Of a stretch of 64,000 nt of DNA, positions 7,600 through 17,233 are shown piece after piece. This DNA comes from Aeromicrobium erythreum (GTDB lineage Bacteria; Actinomycetota; Actinomycetes; Propionibacteriales; Nocardioidaceae): assembly GCF_001509405.1 (NCBI RefSeq), contig NZ_CP011502.1:2914001-2978000 (forward strand), written 5' to 3'. Position numbers and translations under genes: made by a program. Every line of letters starts with the position of its first letter. The stretch's first letter is position 1. Under the pieces are notes generated by a model, which saw nothing but the letters and a program-made list of their open reading frames with translations, did not search any database and had not been told where the DNA came from.

Positions 7600-9066
7600 T
7601 CAGGGAACGAGCAGGCCGTCGGCGACGAGCTCGTGGACGACCGGACGGTACTGCTCGCGCAGGACCTCGGGATCGCGCTCGAGGAGCTGCGCGAGCGCGT
7701 CGAGCACCTCCCCGGCCGTCAGGTCGCCGTCGAGCGCACCGACCAGCCCCGCCTGGACGGTGTCGACCTGGGCGGCCCGGCGCAGACCCTCCCCCAGGCG
7801 CAGCACGATGGCCTCCGGGTCCTCCTCGCCGGCCCGGCCGAACGTCTCCTGCGTCAGCGTGGGCGCCTGGCGCCAGCGGACGTCCAGCACGTCGTCGGCC
7901 GCGGCCAGGGCGTCGACGCGCTCGCCCCAGGACAGGACCGCCGCGCCGACGGGCGGCACGACCTCGTGGCGCCACTCCTCCAGCCGCAGCACCGGCACGT
8001 CGCGGTGCGCCGCACGCAGGCTGATCCAGCCGAACGCCATGGCCTGGACGCCCTGGTCGTCGAACCAGTCGAGCCAGGCGTCGTAGCGGGCCGTGTAGTC
8101 GGGCCGGTGCCGGACGCCCGCGTCGGCGAGCCACATCTCGACGTACGCCGACAGGTCGACGACCTCGCGCTGGACCACCCACGCGTCGAGCCCGGTGGCG
8201 CCGACCCACCCGCCCAGGCGGTCCTGCCACGGCTCGTCGGTGTGCACCCAGCTGCCGAGCACCTGGCACCACCCGCCGGGCACGAGGTGGTCGGCCGCGC
8301 CGGCCACGACGGTGCGGACGACGCCGTCGGTCTCGAGGGACCCCTCGCGGTAGACGAGCCGGTCGCCGGTGGGCGGGGAGACGACGAACGGCGGGTTCGT
8401 GGCGATGGTGTCGAAGCGCTCGCCCGCGACCGGGTCCCAGAAGGAGCCGTCGCGCACGTCGACGTCGACGCCGTTGAGCTCCGCCGTGAGCCGTGCCGCC
8501 CAGAGGGCACGGGGGTTGACGTCGGTCGCGACGACGCGGTCGTGCCCCTGTGCGAGGTGCAGGGCCTGCACGCCGCACCCCGTCCCGAGGTCGAGCGCGC
8601 GCGTCGACCCGCCGCCGGGCAGGAGGCGTGAGGAGGGGACGGTGAGCTGGGCGAGCGAGGAGGACGCCTCGCTGATGCCGAGGACGTGCTCGGGCCCGAC
8701 CTCGATCGGGCGCGTGTCGAGCCCGGGCGTCAGGTCGCAGACCACCCACCAGTCGTGCGTCTCGTCGCCGTACGGGCGGACGTCGACCACGGCTCGCACC
8801 GCGTCACCGTCCCGGGCGAGCACACCCCGGCCCACGAGGTCGTCCACCTGCCCCGGCAGCGCGGCCTCGACCGCCGCCGCGGGCTCGGGTCGCTGCAGGG
8901 AGAAGAGCCGCACCAGGGTCGAGAGGGGCGAGCCGTCGCGGGTCGCGCGCTCCGCCGGGGTCGTCTCGTTGCGCAGCAGCGCGCCCTGGGCCTCGGGCCC
9001 CAGCAGGGCCTGCACCCGCTCGACGGTGAAGCCGACGTCGGTCAGGCGGGCGCGTAGTCGTTCCAT
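7600..9066 (-). CDS. Class I SAM methyltransferase, N-methyltransferase type
   Basis: The 488-residue protein has an N-terminal helical region, a class I SAM fold with motif I DLGTGCG (about 159-165), and motif IV NPPF (about 224-227). NPPY/F marks methylation of an amino nitrogen in nucleic acids or glutamine. A C-terminal extension of over 200 residues resembles no catalytic domain I recognise. Its place beside topA and the bldG/helicase pair recalls Rv3647c-type neighbours. Target is unknown; rRNA, DNA or a release factor are all possible. A CACGCT box 6 nt before the ATG could be a leaderless promoter, though weaker than others here. Confidence 0.8.
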   Translation of the reverse strand: MERLRARLTDVGFTVERVQALLGPEAQGALLRNETTPAERATRDGSPLSTLVRLFSLQRPEPAAAVEAALPGQVDDLVGRGVLARDGDAVRAVVDVRPYGDETHDWWVVCDLTPGLDTRPIEVGPEHVLGISEASSSLAQLTVPSSRLLPGGGSTRALDLGTGCGVQALHLAQGHDRVVATDVNPRALWAARLTAELNGVDVDVRDGSFWDPVAGERFDTIATNPPFVVSPPTGDRLVYREGSLETDGVVRTVVAGAADHLVPGGWCQVLGSWVHTDEPWQDRLGGWVGATGLDAWVVQREVVDLSAYVEMWLADAGVRHRPDYTARYDAWLDWFDDQGVQAMAFGWISLRAAHRDVPVLRLEEWRHEVVPPVGAAVLSWGERVDALAAADDVLDVRWRQAPTLTQETFGRAGEEDPEAIVLRLGEGLRRAAQVDTVQAGLVGALDGDLTAGEVLDALAQLLERDPEVLREQYRPVVHELVADGLLVP

Positions 9067-9100
9067 GTCGTCAGCGTGTCACGCCGACGTCGGGCCGGCG

Positions 9101-9457
9101 TCAGGCGAGGCCGGCGGTGTCGTGCGCGGCGCGCGCCGCCTCGACGGAGTCGTGCAGGCCGAAGACCTTGTCGAGGCCCGTGATCTCGAAGATCTTGAGC
9201 AGCCGCGGGTGCGTGCAGACGATGTCGAGCGAGCCCCCGCCCGCCCGGACCTTCTTGAGGGCGCCGACGAGGACGCCCAGACCGGTCGAGTCGAGGAAGT
9301 CGACGCGCTGCACGTCGACGACGAGGCGCAGGTGACCGGCGTCGATCGCCTCCACGATCGCCTCCCGCAGCCGCGGGGCGGTGTACACGTCGATCTCGCC
9401 GCCGACCTCGATGATCTCGAAGGGCTCGTCGGTGCGGGTGGTCAGCAGGAGCTCCAT
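9101..9457 (-). CDS. Anti-sigma factor antagonist, BldG-like
   Basis: The 118-residue single STAS domain would bind an anti-sigma factor kinase in its unphosphorylated state and so release a sigma factor. The phosphorylation motif [10 protein letters not shown] is intact, with Ser57 the expected site, and the strand [14 protein letters not shown] is nearly identical to Streptomyces BldG. The ATG at 9457 is chosen over 9463 because GAGGAAGG then has a usable spacing of 6 nt. The divergent helicase starts 97 bp away, an arrangement also known for bldG. No anti-sigma kinase gene lies in this window, so the partner must be elsewhere. Confidence 0.92.
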   Translation of the reverse strand: MELLLTTRTDEPFEIIEVGGEIDVYTAPRLREAIVEAIDAGHLRLVVDVQRVDFLDSTGLGVLVGALKKVRAGGGSLDIVCTHPRLLKIFEITGLDKVFGLHDSVEAARAAHDTAGLA

Positions 9458-9554
9458 CAACATCCTTCCTCGGAGGTACGCCAAGTCAACCACGCCGGAC
9501 GCCTCGACGCCCCGTCGTCCGCGCCCGCGACGGGGGCCCTGGGATGATGGCACC

Positions 9555-11858
9555 GTGGAACCGGACCGAGTGCTGACGCGCTACGCCGACCGGATCCTGC
9601 ACCTGCACGAGGTCCCCGCCCGCGACGCCGTCGTGGAGCCCTGGCCGGAGTGGGTGGACCCGCGCGTGCGCACGGCCTTCGCGGCGCAGGGCGTCACCCA
9701 CCTCTGGGCGCACCAGGCCGAGGCGCTCGCGCACGTGCACGCGGGTCGGCACGTCGTCGTGTCCACGGGCACGGCCTCGGGGAAGTCGCTGACCTACCAG
9801 GTCCCTGCGCTCGACGCGCTCGTCCGGGGTCGGGCGGGCGACGCGATCCGTGGGCACCGCGCCCCCACCGCGCTCTACCTGGCGCCCACGAAGGCGCTCG
9901 CCGCCGACCAGCTGCGCCGTCTGCCCCGCGACGAGGACGGCGCACCGCTCGTCCGGGCGACCACCGTCGACGGCGACAGCTCGCTCGACGAGAGGTCGTG
10001 GGCGCGCGACCACGCGCAGCTCGTGCTCACCAACCCGGACACGGTGCACCACACGCTCCTGCCCGGCCACGAGCGCTGGGCACGGCTGTTCGCAGGACTG
10101 CGGATCGTCGTCGTGGACGAGTGCCACCACTACCGGGGCGTGTTCGGTGCGCACGTCGCGCACGTGCTGCGCCGGCTGCTGCGCGTGTGCGCGCACCACG
10201 GGTCGCAGCCCGTCGTGGTGCTCTCGTCGGCCACGGTGAGCGAGCCGGAGGCGTCGGCGCGGCGGCTCACCGGGCTCGACGTGGTGGCCGTGACCGACGA
10301 CGCCTCGCCGCACGGCCCGCGCACGATCGCGCTCTGGGAGCCGCCCCTGGTCGGCGCCGCGCACCCGTCGCAGCCGCCGAGCCGGCGGTCCGCGGGCCGC
10401 GAGGCGGCCGACGTGCTCACCGACCTGGTGCTGGACCGCACCCGCACCCTCGTCTTCTCGCGGTCCAGGCGAGGGGCAGAGTCCATCGCCCGAGGCGCGC
10501 AGGAGCGCCTCGGCGAGGTCGCCCCCGAGCTGCCCGCCCGGGTGGCCACCTACCGCGGCGGGTACCTGCCCGAGGAACGGCGGGCCCTGGAGGACCGGCT
10601 CCGCTCGGGCGACCTGCTCGGCCTGGCCGCCACCAACGCGCTCGAGCTGGGCGTCGACGTCAGCGGGCTCGACGCCGTCGTCAGCGTGGGCTTCCCCGGC
10701 ACGCGGGCGGCGTTCTGGCAGCAGGTGGGACGAGCCGGTCGCGACGGGCAGCCGTCGCTCGGCGTGCTCGTGGCTCGCGACGAGCCGATCGACACCTTCC
10801 TCGTGCACCACCCCGACGCCTGGCTCGGCGCGCCGGTCGAGGCGACCGTCTTCGACCCGGACAACCCGTACGTGCTGGGTCCGCACCTGGCCGCCGCGGC
10901 GCAGGAGCTTCCGCTGACCGAGGCCGACCTGGCGCTGTTCGGGCCGCGCGCCCGCGAGGGGGTCGACGCGCTGGAGGCGGCGGGCTGGCTGCGTCGCAGG
11001 ACCGCGGGCTGGTTCTGGACCCGCCGCGACCGCGCTGCCGCGCTCGCCGACCTGCGCGGCAGCGGTGGCGCGCCCGTGCAGATCGTCGACGGTCCGACCG
11101 GCCGGCTGGTGGGCACCGTCGATGCCGGGTCCGCCGACGGCGAGGTGCACGAGGGCGCGGTGTACGTGCACCAAGGTCAGGTGCACGTGGTCGACGAGTA
11201 CGACGTGGAGGAGGGCGTGGCGGTGGTGCACGCCGAGGACCCCGGCTGGTCCACGTCGGCGCGCTCGACCACGGAGGTCTCGATCGTCTCGACGCGGCGG
11301 ACACGACGCTGGGGTGCCACGACCGTCCACCTCGGCGAGGTCGACGTGACGAGCCAGGTGGTCTCGTTCTCCCGTCGACGCCACGACGGAAGCCTCGTCG
11401 GCGAAGAGCCGCTCGACCTGCCGTCGCGCACGCTGCGCACCGTCGCGACCTGGTGGACCCTCCCGCCGGACGTGGTGGAGCGGGTGCTGGAGCGCACCGA
11501 CGTGCCCGGGGCGGCGCACGCGGCGGAGCACGCCGCGATCGGCCTGCTGCCGCTGCTCGCCACGTGCGACCGCTGGGACCTCGGCGGGCTGTCCACCGCC
11601 GTCCACGCCGACACGGGGACGCTGACGATCTTCGTGCACGACGGGCACCCGGGCGGGGCTGGCTTCGCCGAGCGCGGCTACGAGGTGGTCGAGCGGTGGC
11701 TGCGGGTCACCCGCGCCACGATCGACGACTGCGAGTGCCGCGACGGGTGCCCCTCGTGCGTGGTCTCGCCGAAGTGCGGGAACTTCAACGAACCGCTCGA
11801 CAAGGCCGGCGCGGTGCGGCTGCTCGACGCACTGCTCGACGGCGCGCCCGACGCCTGA
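9555..11858 (+). CDS. DEAD/DEAH-box helicase with DUF1998-type zinc end
   Basis: The 767-residue superfamily 2 helicase has the P-loop TGTASGKS (about 71-78), a DECH box ([11 protein letters not shown]), SAT, and a C-terminal helicase half with [21 protein letters not shown] and [10 protein letters not shown]. It ends with a cysteine cluster [16 protein letters not shown], as in YprA/MrfA and Hrq1-like enzymes. MrfA-type helicases act in DNA crosslink repair, so a repair role is inferred. GTG at 9555 is the only start that leaves no overlap with the divergent bldG-like promoter. GATGAT lies 6 nt before it, without a ribosome-binding site. Confidence 0.92.
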   Translation: MEPDRVLTRYADRILHLHEVPARDAVVEPWPEWVDPRVRTAFAAQGVTHLWAHQAEALAHVHAGRHVVVSTGTASGKSLTYQVPALDALVRGRAGDAIRGHRAPTALYLAPTKALAADQLRRLPRDEDGAPLVRATTVDGDSSLDERSWARDHAQLVLTNPDTVHHTLLPGHERWARLFAGLRIVVVDECHHYRGVFGAHVAHVLRRLLRVCAHHGSQPVVVLSSATVSEPEASARRLTGLDVVAVTDDASPHGPRTIALWEPPLVGAAHPSQPPSRRSAGREAADVLTDLVLDRTRTLVFSRSRRGAESIARGAQERLGEVAPELPARVATYRGGYLPEERRALEDRLRSGDLLGLAATNALELGVDVSGLDAVVSVGFPGTRAAFWQQVGRAGRDGQPSLGVLVARDEPIDTFLVHHPDAWLGAPVEATVFDPDNPYVLGPHLAAAAQELPLTEADLALFGPRAREGVDALEAAGWLRRRTAGWFWTRRDRAAALADLRGSGGAPVQIVDGPTGRLVGTVDAGSADGEVHEGAVYVHQGQVHVVDEYDVEEGVAVVHAEDPGWSTSARSTTEVSIVSTRRTRRWGATTVHLGEVDVTSQVVSFSRRRHDGSLVGEEPLDLPSRTLRTVATWWTLPPDVVERVLERTDVPGAAHAAEHAAIGLLPLLATCDRWDLGGLSTAVHADTGTLTIFVHDGHPGGAGFAERGYEVVERWLRVTRATIDDCECRDGCPSCVVSPKCGNFNEPLDKAGAVRLLDALLDGAPDA

Positions 11859-11866
11859 GCCGCCGC

Positions 11867-12226
11867 TCACCGCTCGTACCAGGCCGGCGCGGCACGCGCC
11901 TGCACGCGAGCCCTCCAGGTGCCGCCCCACCACGGCCTGGTGGCCGCGGTGGCCGTGACCGTGACGACGTCGAGGTCGGCACGGCACCGCTCGAGCGCGG
12001 CGTCGTTGCGGCGCGCGACCTGCCGAGCGGCGGTGCACGGGTCGCCACCCTCCGTGGCCGCGCGGCTGCCGGCCAGGGCAGCCAGGTCGGCCGCGGCCGA
12101 CACGCGGTGGCGCAGGGCGACGAGCGCGGTCACCTGGAGCCCGAGGGCGACGACGGTCACGAGGGCGGCGCCCACCCAGAGGGCGTGCACCGTGACCGAG
12201 CCGCGCTCGTCCGGTGGCCTGCTCAC
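11867..12226 (-). CDS. TadG/Rv3654c-like pseudopilin protein
   Basis: The 119-residue protein has a short charged N-terminus (VSRPPDERGSVTVHALW) and one hydrophobic helix (about 12-34), followed by an extracytoplasmic part with two cysteines. This is the Rv3654c-type TadE/G family that ends actinobacterial flp/tad clusters. It likely supports pilus assembly at the membrane. Its GTG overlaps the upstream tadE stop by 4 bp, so it is the last gene of the pilin operon. The helicase gene converges on it from the other side with an 8-bp gap. Confidence 0.8.
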   Translation of the reverse strand: MSRPPDERGSVTVHALWVGAALVTVVALGLQVTALVALRHRVSAAADLAALAGSRAATEGGDPCTAARQVARRNDAALERCRADLDVVTVTATAATRPWWGGTWRARVQARAAPAWYER

Positions 12227-12582
12227 GGTGCCTCCACGGCCGCCACCGCACTCGCGTCGAGCCCGACGGAGCCCACGGTGGACGCGAAGCCGAGTGGCGC
12301 CCGCGCACGCACCCGCACCGTGACCGCGACGGTCCCGTCGGCGCCCTCGGCGACGTCGACCGTGGATCCGGCCGGTGCCAGTCGCCGCACGGCCTCGACC
12401 GCGTCGGCCTCTGGCTCGCCGCGGGCGACCAGGCGAGCCCCCTCCCGCGCCGCGTCGACGAGCCGCACCTGCGTCAGGCCGAGCGACGCGACCCAGAGGA
12501 GCAGCACGACCAGCACGAGCGCGAACGGTGCGAGGACGGCCAGCTCGGCGGTGGCCGTACCCCGCTCGCCGCGTCGTCTCAT
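12223..12582 (-). CDS. TadE-like minor pilin
   Basis: The 119-residue TadE family protein starts MRRRGERGTATAELAVLAPF, the classic TadE pattern in which a G/TxxAE site precedes a single hydrophobic helix (about 12-34). The remainder has a mixed alpha/beta composition for the cell exterior. It would join the Flp pilus as a minor pseudopilin. It overlaps both neighbours by 4 bp (ATGA with the DUF4244 pilin upstream, GTGA with the TadG-like gene downstream), so the three are translationally coupled. Confidence 0.87.
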   Translation of the reverse strand: MRRRGERGTATAELAVLAPFALVLVVLLLWVASLGLTQVRLVDAAREGARLVARGEPEADAVEAVRRLAPAGSTVDVAEGADGTVAVTVRVRARAPLGFASTVGSVGLDASAVAAVEAP

Positions 12583-12845
12583 CGCAGGGGCGCGAACGGG
12601 TGGCCGTGCCACAGGAGCTCCAGGAGCGAGCGGGGCTCCAGCGCCTGGCGCAGCAGCGCGGCGACGTGGTCGAGGAACCAGCTGTCGGTGCCGAGCCGCA
12701 GGAGCACGACGGCGCACGTGACGGCACCGAGCGTGCCGACGGCGTACTCCGCGGTCGTGGCGCCGTGGTCGTCAGGGGGACGGACACGCCGCCGGCAGGC
12801 CGGCGGAGCGGCGGTGGGGACGTCAGGACGGGACGGGCGCGGCAC
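12579..12845 (-). CDS. Flp-type prepilin, DUF4244 (second copy)
   Basis: The 88-residue protein has a basic, proline-rich leader, then GATTAEYAVGTLGA, a prepilin-peptidase-like site followed by Ala-Thr-Thr-Ala-Glu with the conserved fifth-position Glu. A hydrophobic helix and a short amphipathic tail follow. It would be a major or alternative subunit of the tad pilus. GTG is supported by GAGGAGG 5 nt upstream. It shares TTAEYAVGTLGA with the gene just upstream (12919-13194), so this is a tandem duplication with strongly diverged C-termini. Confidence 0.85.
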   Translation of the reverse strand: MPRPSRPDVPTAAPPACRRRVRPPDDHGATTAEYAVGTLGAVTCAVVLLRLGTDSWFLDHVAALLRQALEPRSLLELLWHGHPFAPLR

Positions 12846-12918
12846 GGTGACCTCCTCGGTCGGGTCGGAGGCCGGCTCGCGGGCGGGACCGAGCGTCCGC
12901 CCGCGAGCCAGCTCGTGG

Positions 12919-13194
12919 TCAGAACAGGTTCGGCAGGACGTTCGGGATGTTGTCGATGACGTCCTTGACCAGGTCGCCGAACCACTCCGACTGGCCGATC
13001 TTCACGAGCACGCCGCCGACGGTGCAGGCCCCGAGCGTGCCGACGGCGTACTCCGCCGTGGTCATGCCGTCCTGCCGCCGGCCGCGGCGGGACGCGCGGC
13101 TGACGAGCGAGGCGCCCCGCGGGCGGGTCGTGGAGGGGTCCGTCCGGGAGGAGGAGCGACGAGACGAGGCGGGACGGGAGGTGGAGAGGTGCAT
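12919..13194 (-). CDS. Flp-type prepilin, DUF4244 (first copy)
   Basis: The 91-residue protein has a Ser/Arg-rich leader of about 40 residues, the processing region QDGMTTAEYAVGTLGA, and one hydrophobic helix. Its tail VIDNIPNVLPNLF is amphipathic and resembles the end of known Flp pilins. The ATG has AAAGGA 6 nt upstream. It is separated from TadC by 137 bp, enough for its own promoter, so pilin may be made in excess over the secretion machine. The paralogous pilin follows after 73 bp. Confidence 0.87.
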   Translation of the reverse strand: MHLSTSRPASSRRSSSRTDPSTTRPRGASLVSRASRRGRRQDGMTTAEYAVGTLGACTVGGVLVKIGQSEWFGDLVKDVIDNIPNVLPNLF

Positions 13195-13331
13195 GGTTGT
13201 CCTTTCGTGGAACGGGCTGACACCGAGGAGATGGCGTCGGCGGCGGGCCGGACGCCCACCTGTCCGCGCGATGTGGACGCAGGGACTCGCCCGACCGGGC
13301 AGCAGGGCTGCTTGTGGACGGCGACGGGGCC

Positions 13332-14045
13332 TCAGCCCGCGAGGAGGTCGAGACCCGACGCCACGCCCAGCAGCGAGGGCACGATGCCGACGAGGAGGAA
13401 CGCGGGCAGGAAGCAGAGGCCCAGCGGGGCGGCGGTCCGGACCGCCACCGCGCGGGCCCGCTCGCGCGACCTCGCCGCCGCGTCGCGGCGCACGTCGGCC
13501 GCCGTGGCAGCCAGGACGGCAGCCACGGGGGCGCCCGACTGCTCGGCGCGGCGGAACGCCCGGGCCAGCACGCCGAGCGTGGCGTGGCCGAGCAGCACGT
13601 CCCACACGGCGCCGGCGTCGGCGCCGGAGCGCAGCCGACCCACCACCTCCTGGAGCTCCTGCTGCAACGGCGTGGGGACGGCACCGGCCACCACGTCGAG
13701 CGCGACCACGACCGGCCGGCCCGACGCCAGCACCGCCACGAGGAGGTCGAGCGCAGCGGGCAGCTGCAACGCCGCCAGCTCGCGACGACGACGCTCGGCT
13801 GCGGACACCCGGGTGGCGACCGCGGCGCGCGCGACCGGGGTCGCCACGAGCGCGACGACCGCGCCCGGCGCGGGACCGAGCACGACGAGGCTGGCAACGG
13901 GCACGAGGACCGTGACCGCCAGCCGAGGCGACGGTCGTCGTCGCGACGGCGGAGCACCGATCAGCGCGCGGTGCCGGTCCAGCGCAGGTGCGGGCAGCAC
14001 CAGCCACATGGCCGCTGCGGCGCACAGGCACGCGGCAAGGTTCAC
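13332..14045 (-). CDS. tadC: Tad secretion membrane protein TadC (T2SF)
   Basis: The 237-residue polytopic protein of the type II secretion F family has hydrophobic segments at the start, near the middle and at the end (LGLCFLPAFLLVGIVPSLLG). A cytoplasmic loop carries LPAALDLLVAVLASGRPV and EQSGAPVAAVL, typical of T2SF helices. With TadB it forms the inner platform on which the TadA ATPase acts. Its GTG overlaps the tadB stop (GTGA). At under 240 residues it is short, as usual in actinobacteria. Confidence 0.9.
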   Translation of the reverse strand: MNLAACLCAAAAMWLVLPAPALDRHRALIGAPPSRRRPSPRLAVTVLVPVASLVVLGPAPGAVVALVATPVARAAVATRVSAAERRRRELAALQLPAALDLLVAVLASGRPVVVALDVVAGAVPTPLQQELQEVVGRLRSGADAGAVWDVLLGHATLGVLARAFRRAEQSGAPVAAVLAATAADVRRDAAARSRERARAVAVRTAAPLGLCFLPAFLLVGIVPSLLGVASGLDLLAG

Positions 14046-14899
14046 GTCCGGGCCTCGGCGGTGGCGACGATCCGCTCGACCCAGGCGAGCCCGAGAAGCG
14101 CCAGGGCGCAGCCGGCGGCAAGACAGGTCGCGCCGGGCAAGGTCGCCGTGAGCACGTGCACCGGGTCGCCGCCGAGCCCCGACCCCAGCCCCAGTCCGAG
14201 CACGGGGAGCACCGCGAGCAGACGGGCTGTCGCCCGCGACGAGGCGACCTCGGCCCGCACCTCGCGGCCGAGGTCGCGCTCGGAGCGCACCGCGTCGACC
14301 ACGCGGTCGAGGACGTCGGCGACGGGCGCACCGGACCGCTCCGCCACGCGCCAGGCCGCCGCGACCTGCACGAGGTCGTCAGCCCCGGGACGCCGCGCGA
14401 CGATGTCGAGCGCGGCCGCCACGTCGCCACCGCGCCGTGCAGCGTCGGCGACGCGCCGGAGCTCGGGCAGGTCGTCGCCGGCGTTCCGCAAGGCCTCGAC
14501 GGGCAGGACGCCGGCGCGGAGCTCGGCGGCGAGCAGCTCGAGCGTCGCCGCCACGCGCGTGCCCAGCTCGGCCGCGACGCGACGTCCGCGGGCCTGCGCG
14601 ACGAGCCGCCACCCGGCGAGGGCGCAGCCGGCCGCGGTCGCGAGGAGGACGGCGGGCACGGGCGACGTCGCGACCCAGGGCGCCACCGCGCCGGCGAGCA
14701 CGACGGGGAGCCAGCCGCCCCAGCCCGAGCGCAGCCGACGCCCGGCCCCCGCGGCGAGCCGGCGCACCGTGTCGCCGTCGACGACCGCATCCGGTCCGAG
14801 GCGTGCGGCCAGCACCCATCGCGCGGGCGGCCACCAGAGCAGCACCGCTCCGGCGGCGCACCCGGCGCTCAGCAACGGCAGGCCGGTCGTCAGGGTCAC
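14042..14899 (-). CDS. tadB: Tad secretion membrane protein TadB (T2SF)
   Basis: The 285-residue T2SF protein has N-terminal hydrophobic segments, a cytoplasmic helical domain (LELLAAELRAGVLPVEALRNAG, AWRVAERSGAPVADVLDRV) and two C-terminal hydrophobic segments. It is the partner platform protein of TadC. It overlaps both tadA (GTGA) and tadC (GTGA), so the order ssd-tadA-tadB-tadC is one tightly coupled unit. Confidence 0.91.
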   Translation of the reverse strand: MTLTTGLPLLSAGCAAGAVLLWWPPARWVLAARLGPDAVVDGDTVRRLAAGAGRRLRSGWGGWLPVVLAGAVAPWVATSPVPAVLLATAAGCALAGWRLVAQARGRRVAAELGTRVAATLELLAAELRAGVLPVEALRNAGDDLPELRRVADAARRGGDVAAALDIVARRPGADDLVQVAAAWRVAERSGAPVADVLDRVVDAVRSERDLGREVRAEVASSRATARLLAVLPVLGLGLGSGLGGDPVHVLTATLPGATCLAAGCALALLGLAWVERIVATAEART

Positions 14900-16056
14900 G
14901 CCTCGCCCTCGACGAGGCCGACCCAGCGCTCGTGCGCGGGGCCCGCGACCCAGCGTCCGTCGACGAGGCCGGCCGCGCGCACGCAGCCCACCCGCCCGGA
15001 CGCACCGTCCGCGAGGAGGACGCCGACCTCGTGGACCCGACGCACGCCGTCGCGCCCTCGCCTCAGGTGCACGACGGCCTGCACCCCGGCCGCCAGCTGG
15101 CTGTGCACCGCGTCGCGGGCCAGCCCGCCGGCGACACCCAAGGCCTCGAACCGGGCCGGCACGTCGGCCGCGGAGTTGGCGTGCAGCGTGCCGCAGCCGC
15201 CCTCGTGGCCGGTGTTCAGCGCGGCCAGCAGGTCGACGACCTCACCGCCGCGCACCTCGCCCACCACCAGGCGGTCCGGCCGCATCCGCAGCGCCTGGCG
15301 CACGAGGTCGCGCAACGTCACGCGACCCGCACCCTCGACGTTGGCCGGACGCGCCTCGAGCGCCACGACGTGCGGGTGCTCCGGCACCAGCTCGGCCGCG
15401 TCCTCGACGAGCACGAGCCGCTCCTGCCGCGGGACCAGGCCGAGGAGCGTCGACAGCAGCGTCGTCTTGCCGGTCCCGGTGCCGCCGCTGACGACGAAGG
15501 CCGCCCGTGCCGCGACGAGGCGGCGCAGGACCTCCGCCGCCTCGGGATGCACCCCGCCCGCAGCCACGAGCGCCTCGAGCGTGAAGGAGCGGCGGGCCGG
15601 GACGCGCAGGCTGATGCTCGTCCCCGGCCGCACCAGAGGAGCGAGCACGGCGTGCAGCCGGGTGCCGTCGGGCAGCCGGGCGTCGACCCAGGGACTGGCG
15701 TCGTCGAGCCGCCGGCCGGCCTGGGTCGCGAGACGTCGGGCCAGCCGCTGGACCGCGACGTCGTCGGCGAAGTCGAGGTCGACGCGCTCGAGACCGTGGC
15801 CGCGGTCGACGTGCACCGCGTGCGGCCCGTTGACGACGACGTCGGTGACCTGCGGGTCGTCGAGCAGCGGCTGGAGCTCACCGGCCCCGCGACGCTCGCG
15901 CTGCAAGGCGTCGACGACACCGAGCACGGTGGCGCTGCCCCGCAGCCCCGCCTCGAGGCCCAGCGCCTCCGCCACGGCCTGCGGCGTGGGTTCGCGGACC
16001 TCGACGGCCAGCCGCGCGCGCACCCGTGCGACGAGAGCGGCGTCGACGTCGGTCAT
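14896..16056 (-). CDS. tadA: Tad secretion ATPase TadA (CpaF family)
   Basis: The 386-residue hexameric secretion ATPase powers pilus assembly from the cytoplasmic face. Motifs in order are an N-terminal domain with VTDVVVNGPHAVHVDRG, the Walker A GGTGTGKTTL, the Asp box LVEDAAELVPEHPHVV, and the Walker B and His box GGCGTLHANS. The ATG at 16056 overlaps the stop of the CpaE-like gene (ATGA). Length is normal for actinobacterial TadA, which lacks long N-terminal extensions. Confidence 0.95.
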   Translation of the reverse strand: MTDVDAALVARVRARLAVEVREPTPQAVAEALGLEAGLRGSATVLGVVDALQRERRGAGELQPLLDDPQVTDVVVNGPHAVHVDRGHGLERVDLDFADDVAVQRLARRLATQAGRRLDDASPWVDARLPDGTRLHAVLAPLVRPGTSISLRVPARRSFTLEALVAAGGVHPEAAEVLRRLVAARAAFVVSGGTGTGKTTLLSTLLGLVPRQERLVLVEDAAELVPEHPHVVALEARPANVEGAGRVTLRDLVRQALRMRPDRLVVGEVRGGEVVDLLAALNTGHEGGCGTLHANSAADVPARFEALGVAGGLARDAVHSQLAAGVQAVVHLRRGRDGVRRVHEVGVLLADGASGRVGCVRAAGLVDGRWVAGPAHERWVGLVEGEA

Positions 16057-17099
16057 GCCACCGTTCCCAGCCCGAGCAGGTCGAGCACCTGGCCCGACGC
16101 GCGACGCAGGGTCCGGGAACGGCCCGGGCCTCGCCCGTGGTCGACGTCGCCGCGCAGCCGCCGGTCGTGGCCGAGCCGCGCGACCACCGGGAGCCGCAGC
16201 GCCTCCGCCACCGGGCCGGAGCCGAGCCCGCCGGGCCGGCGGACGGTCACGAGCAGGACCCGCGGCACGTGCGCCCGGACCCGGGTCAGCGCGATGCGAC
16301 CGGCAGCCACGCAGCGCACGTCCTCGGGCACCACCAGCACCGCGCCCTCGCAACGCTGCAGCGCCGCGGTGCCGAGCCCGTCGAGGTGTCGGGGCACGTC
16401 AGCGACGACGACGTCGTAGGCACGGGCCGCGGCGGCGAGCACGTCGGGCGCGACGTCGGCGGGCACCGCGGCACCGTCGCGCGGGCAGGCCAGCACCGCG
16501 ACCCCGCGGTGCTCGGGCAGCAGCCGAGAGAGGCGGGTGGCGCCGACGTGCCCGTCGGCGCCACCCAGGGCGGACCAGCGCACGCCCTCGACCCGTTCGG
16601 CGCCGAGGACGAGGTCGACGCCGGCTCCCCTGGTGTCGGCGTCGACCAGCACCGGCCGATGACCACGACGTGCCGCCTCGAGCGCGACTGCGGTGGCCAG
16701 CGTCGACGCACCCGCTCCGCCCACCGCTCCGACGACGGCGAGGCTGGCTGCCTCGCCGTCGCCGTCGAGCAGCGCACCGAGCCGGTCGAGCACGACCGGC
16801 TCGTCGCGCGCGTCGAGGACGGCCTCCGCGCCGAGCGCCACCGCGTGGCGCCACACCGACCCCTCGGCCGTCCCCGGATCCACCAGCAGCACGCCCTCAC
16901 GACGCGGGGGCGCCGTGCCGGCGAGCGGGCCGGCGAGGTCGGCGGCCACGAGCACCGCCCGGGCCGCCGACCAGGACCTCCGCGCCGCCACGGCGTCCGA
17001 CGCGACCTCGGGGGTGACGCCCACGGCCGCGCACCAGCGCAGCGCGTCGTCCAGCGCGTCGGGGTCGGCCGTGGCCACGAGCAGGGGCGCGGTGTCCAT
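16053..17099 (-). CDS. CpaE/Ssd-like septum or pilus localisation protein
   Basis: The 348-residue MinD/ParA-like protein has an N-terminal receiver-like region (about 1-120) and a deviant Walker A, VGAVGGAGASTLATAVAL, which lacks the usual lysine. This is also the Ssd (Rv3660c) pattern. The strand LVDADTRGAGVDLVLG and the Walker B region DVVVADVPRH are kept. Such proteins place the tad machine or affect septum formation. It is the first gene of the tad operon. The ATG at 17099 is chosen; a GTG 9 nt upstream is possible. The divergent HAD gene starts 134 bp away. Confidence 0.85.
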   Translation of the reverse strand: MDTAPLLVATADPDALDDALRWCAAVGVTPEVASDAVAARRSWSAARAVLVAADLAGPLAGTAPPRREGVLLVDPGTAEGSVWRHAVALGAEAVLDARDEPVVLDRLGALLDGDGEAASLAVVGAVGGAGASTLATAVALEAARRGHRPVLVDADTRGAGVDLVLGAERVEGVRWSALGGADGHVGATRLSRLLPEHRGVAVLACPRDGAAVPADVAPDVLAAAARAYDVVVADVPRHLDGLGTAALQRCEGAVLVVPEDVRCVAAGRIALTRVRAHVPRVLLVTVRRPGGLGSGPVAEALRLPVVARLGHDRRLRGDVDHGRGPGRSRTLRRASGQVLDLLGLGTVA

Positions 17100-17221
17100 G
17101 ACGTCCACGCAACCAGCGGGCGCCGGCCGGCGGAAGCCTGCCCCGCCCTGCCTGTGGACGGACGGACGCCGCACGACGCACCGGCGTGCGCACCTGTGGA
17201 CGACGCTTGCGCGAGCGGGCC

Positions 17222-17227
17222 TATCCT
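17222..17227 (+). promoter_or_regulatory. -10 box TATCCT for HAD phosphatase (leaderless)
   Basis: TATCCT lies 6 nt before the GTG at 17234 and there is no Shine-Dalgarno sequence, so a leaderless transcript is expected. Confidence 0.55.
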
Positions 17228-17233
17228 GGCCGG

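Noticed and set aside
9486..12308. A 940-codon minus-strand open frame
   Set aside because: It is the antisense shadow of the helicase gene, whose motifs are intact on the plus strand.
9650..12721. A 1023-codon plus-strand open frame
   Set aside because: It is a shifted frame over the helicase and tad genes with Arg/Ala-rich nonsense composition.
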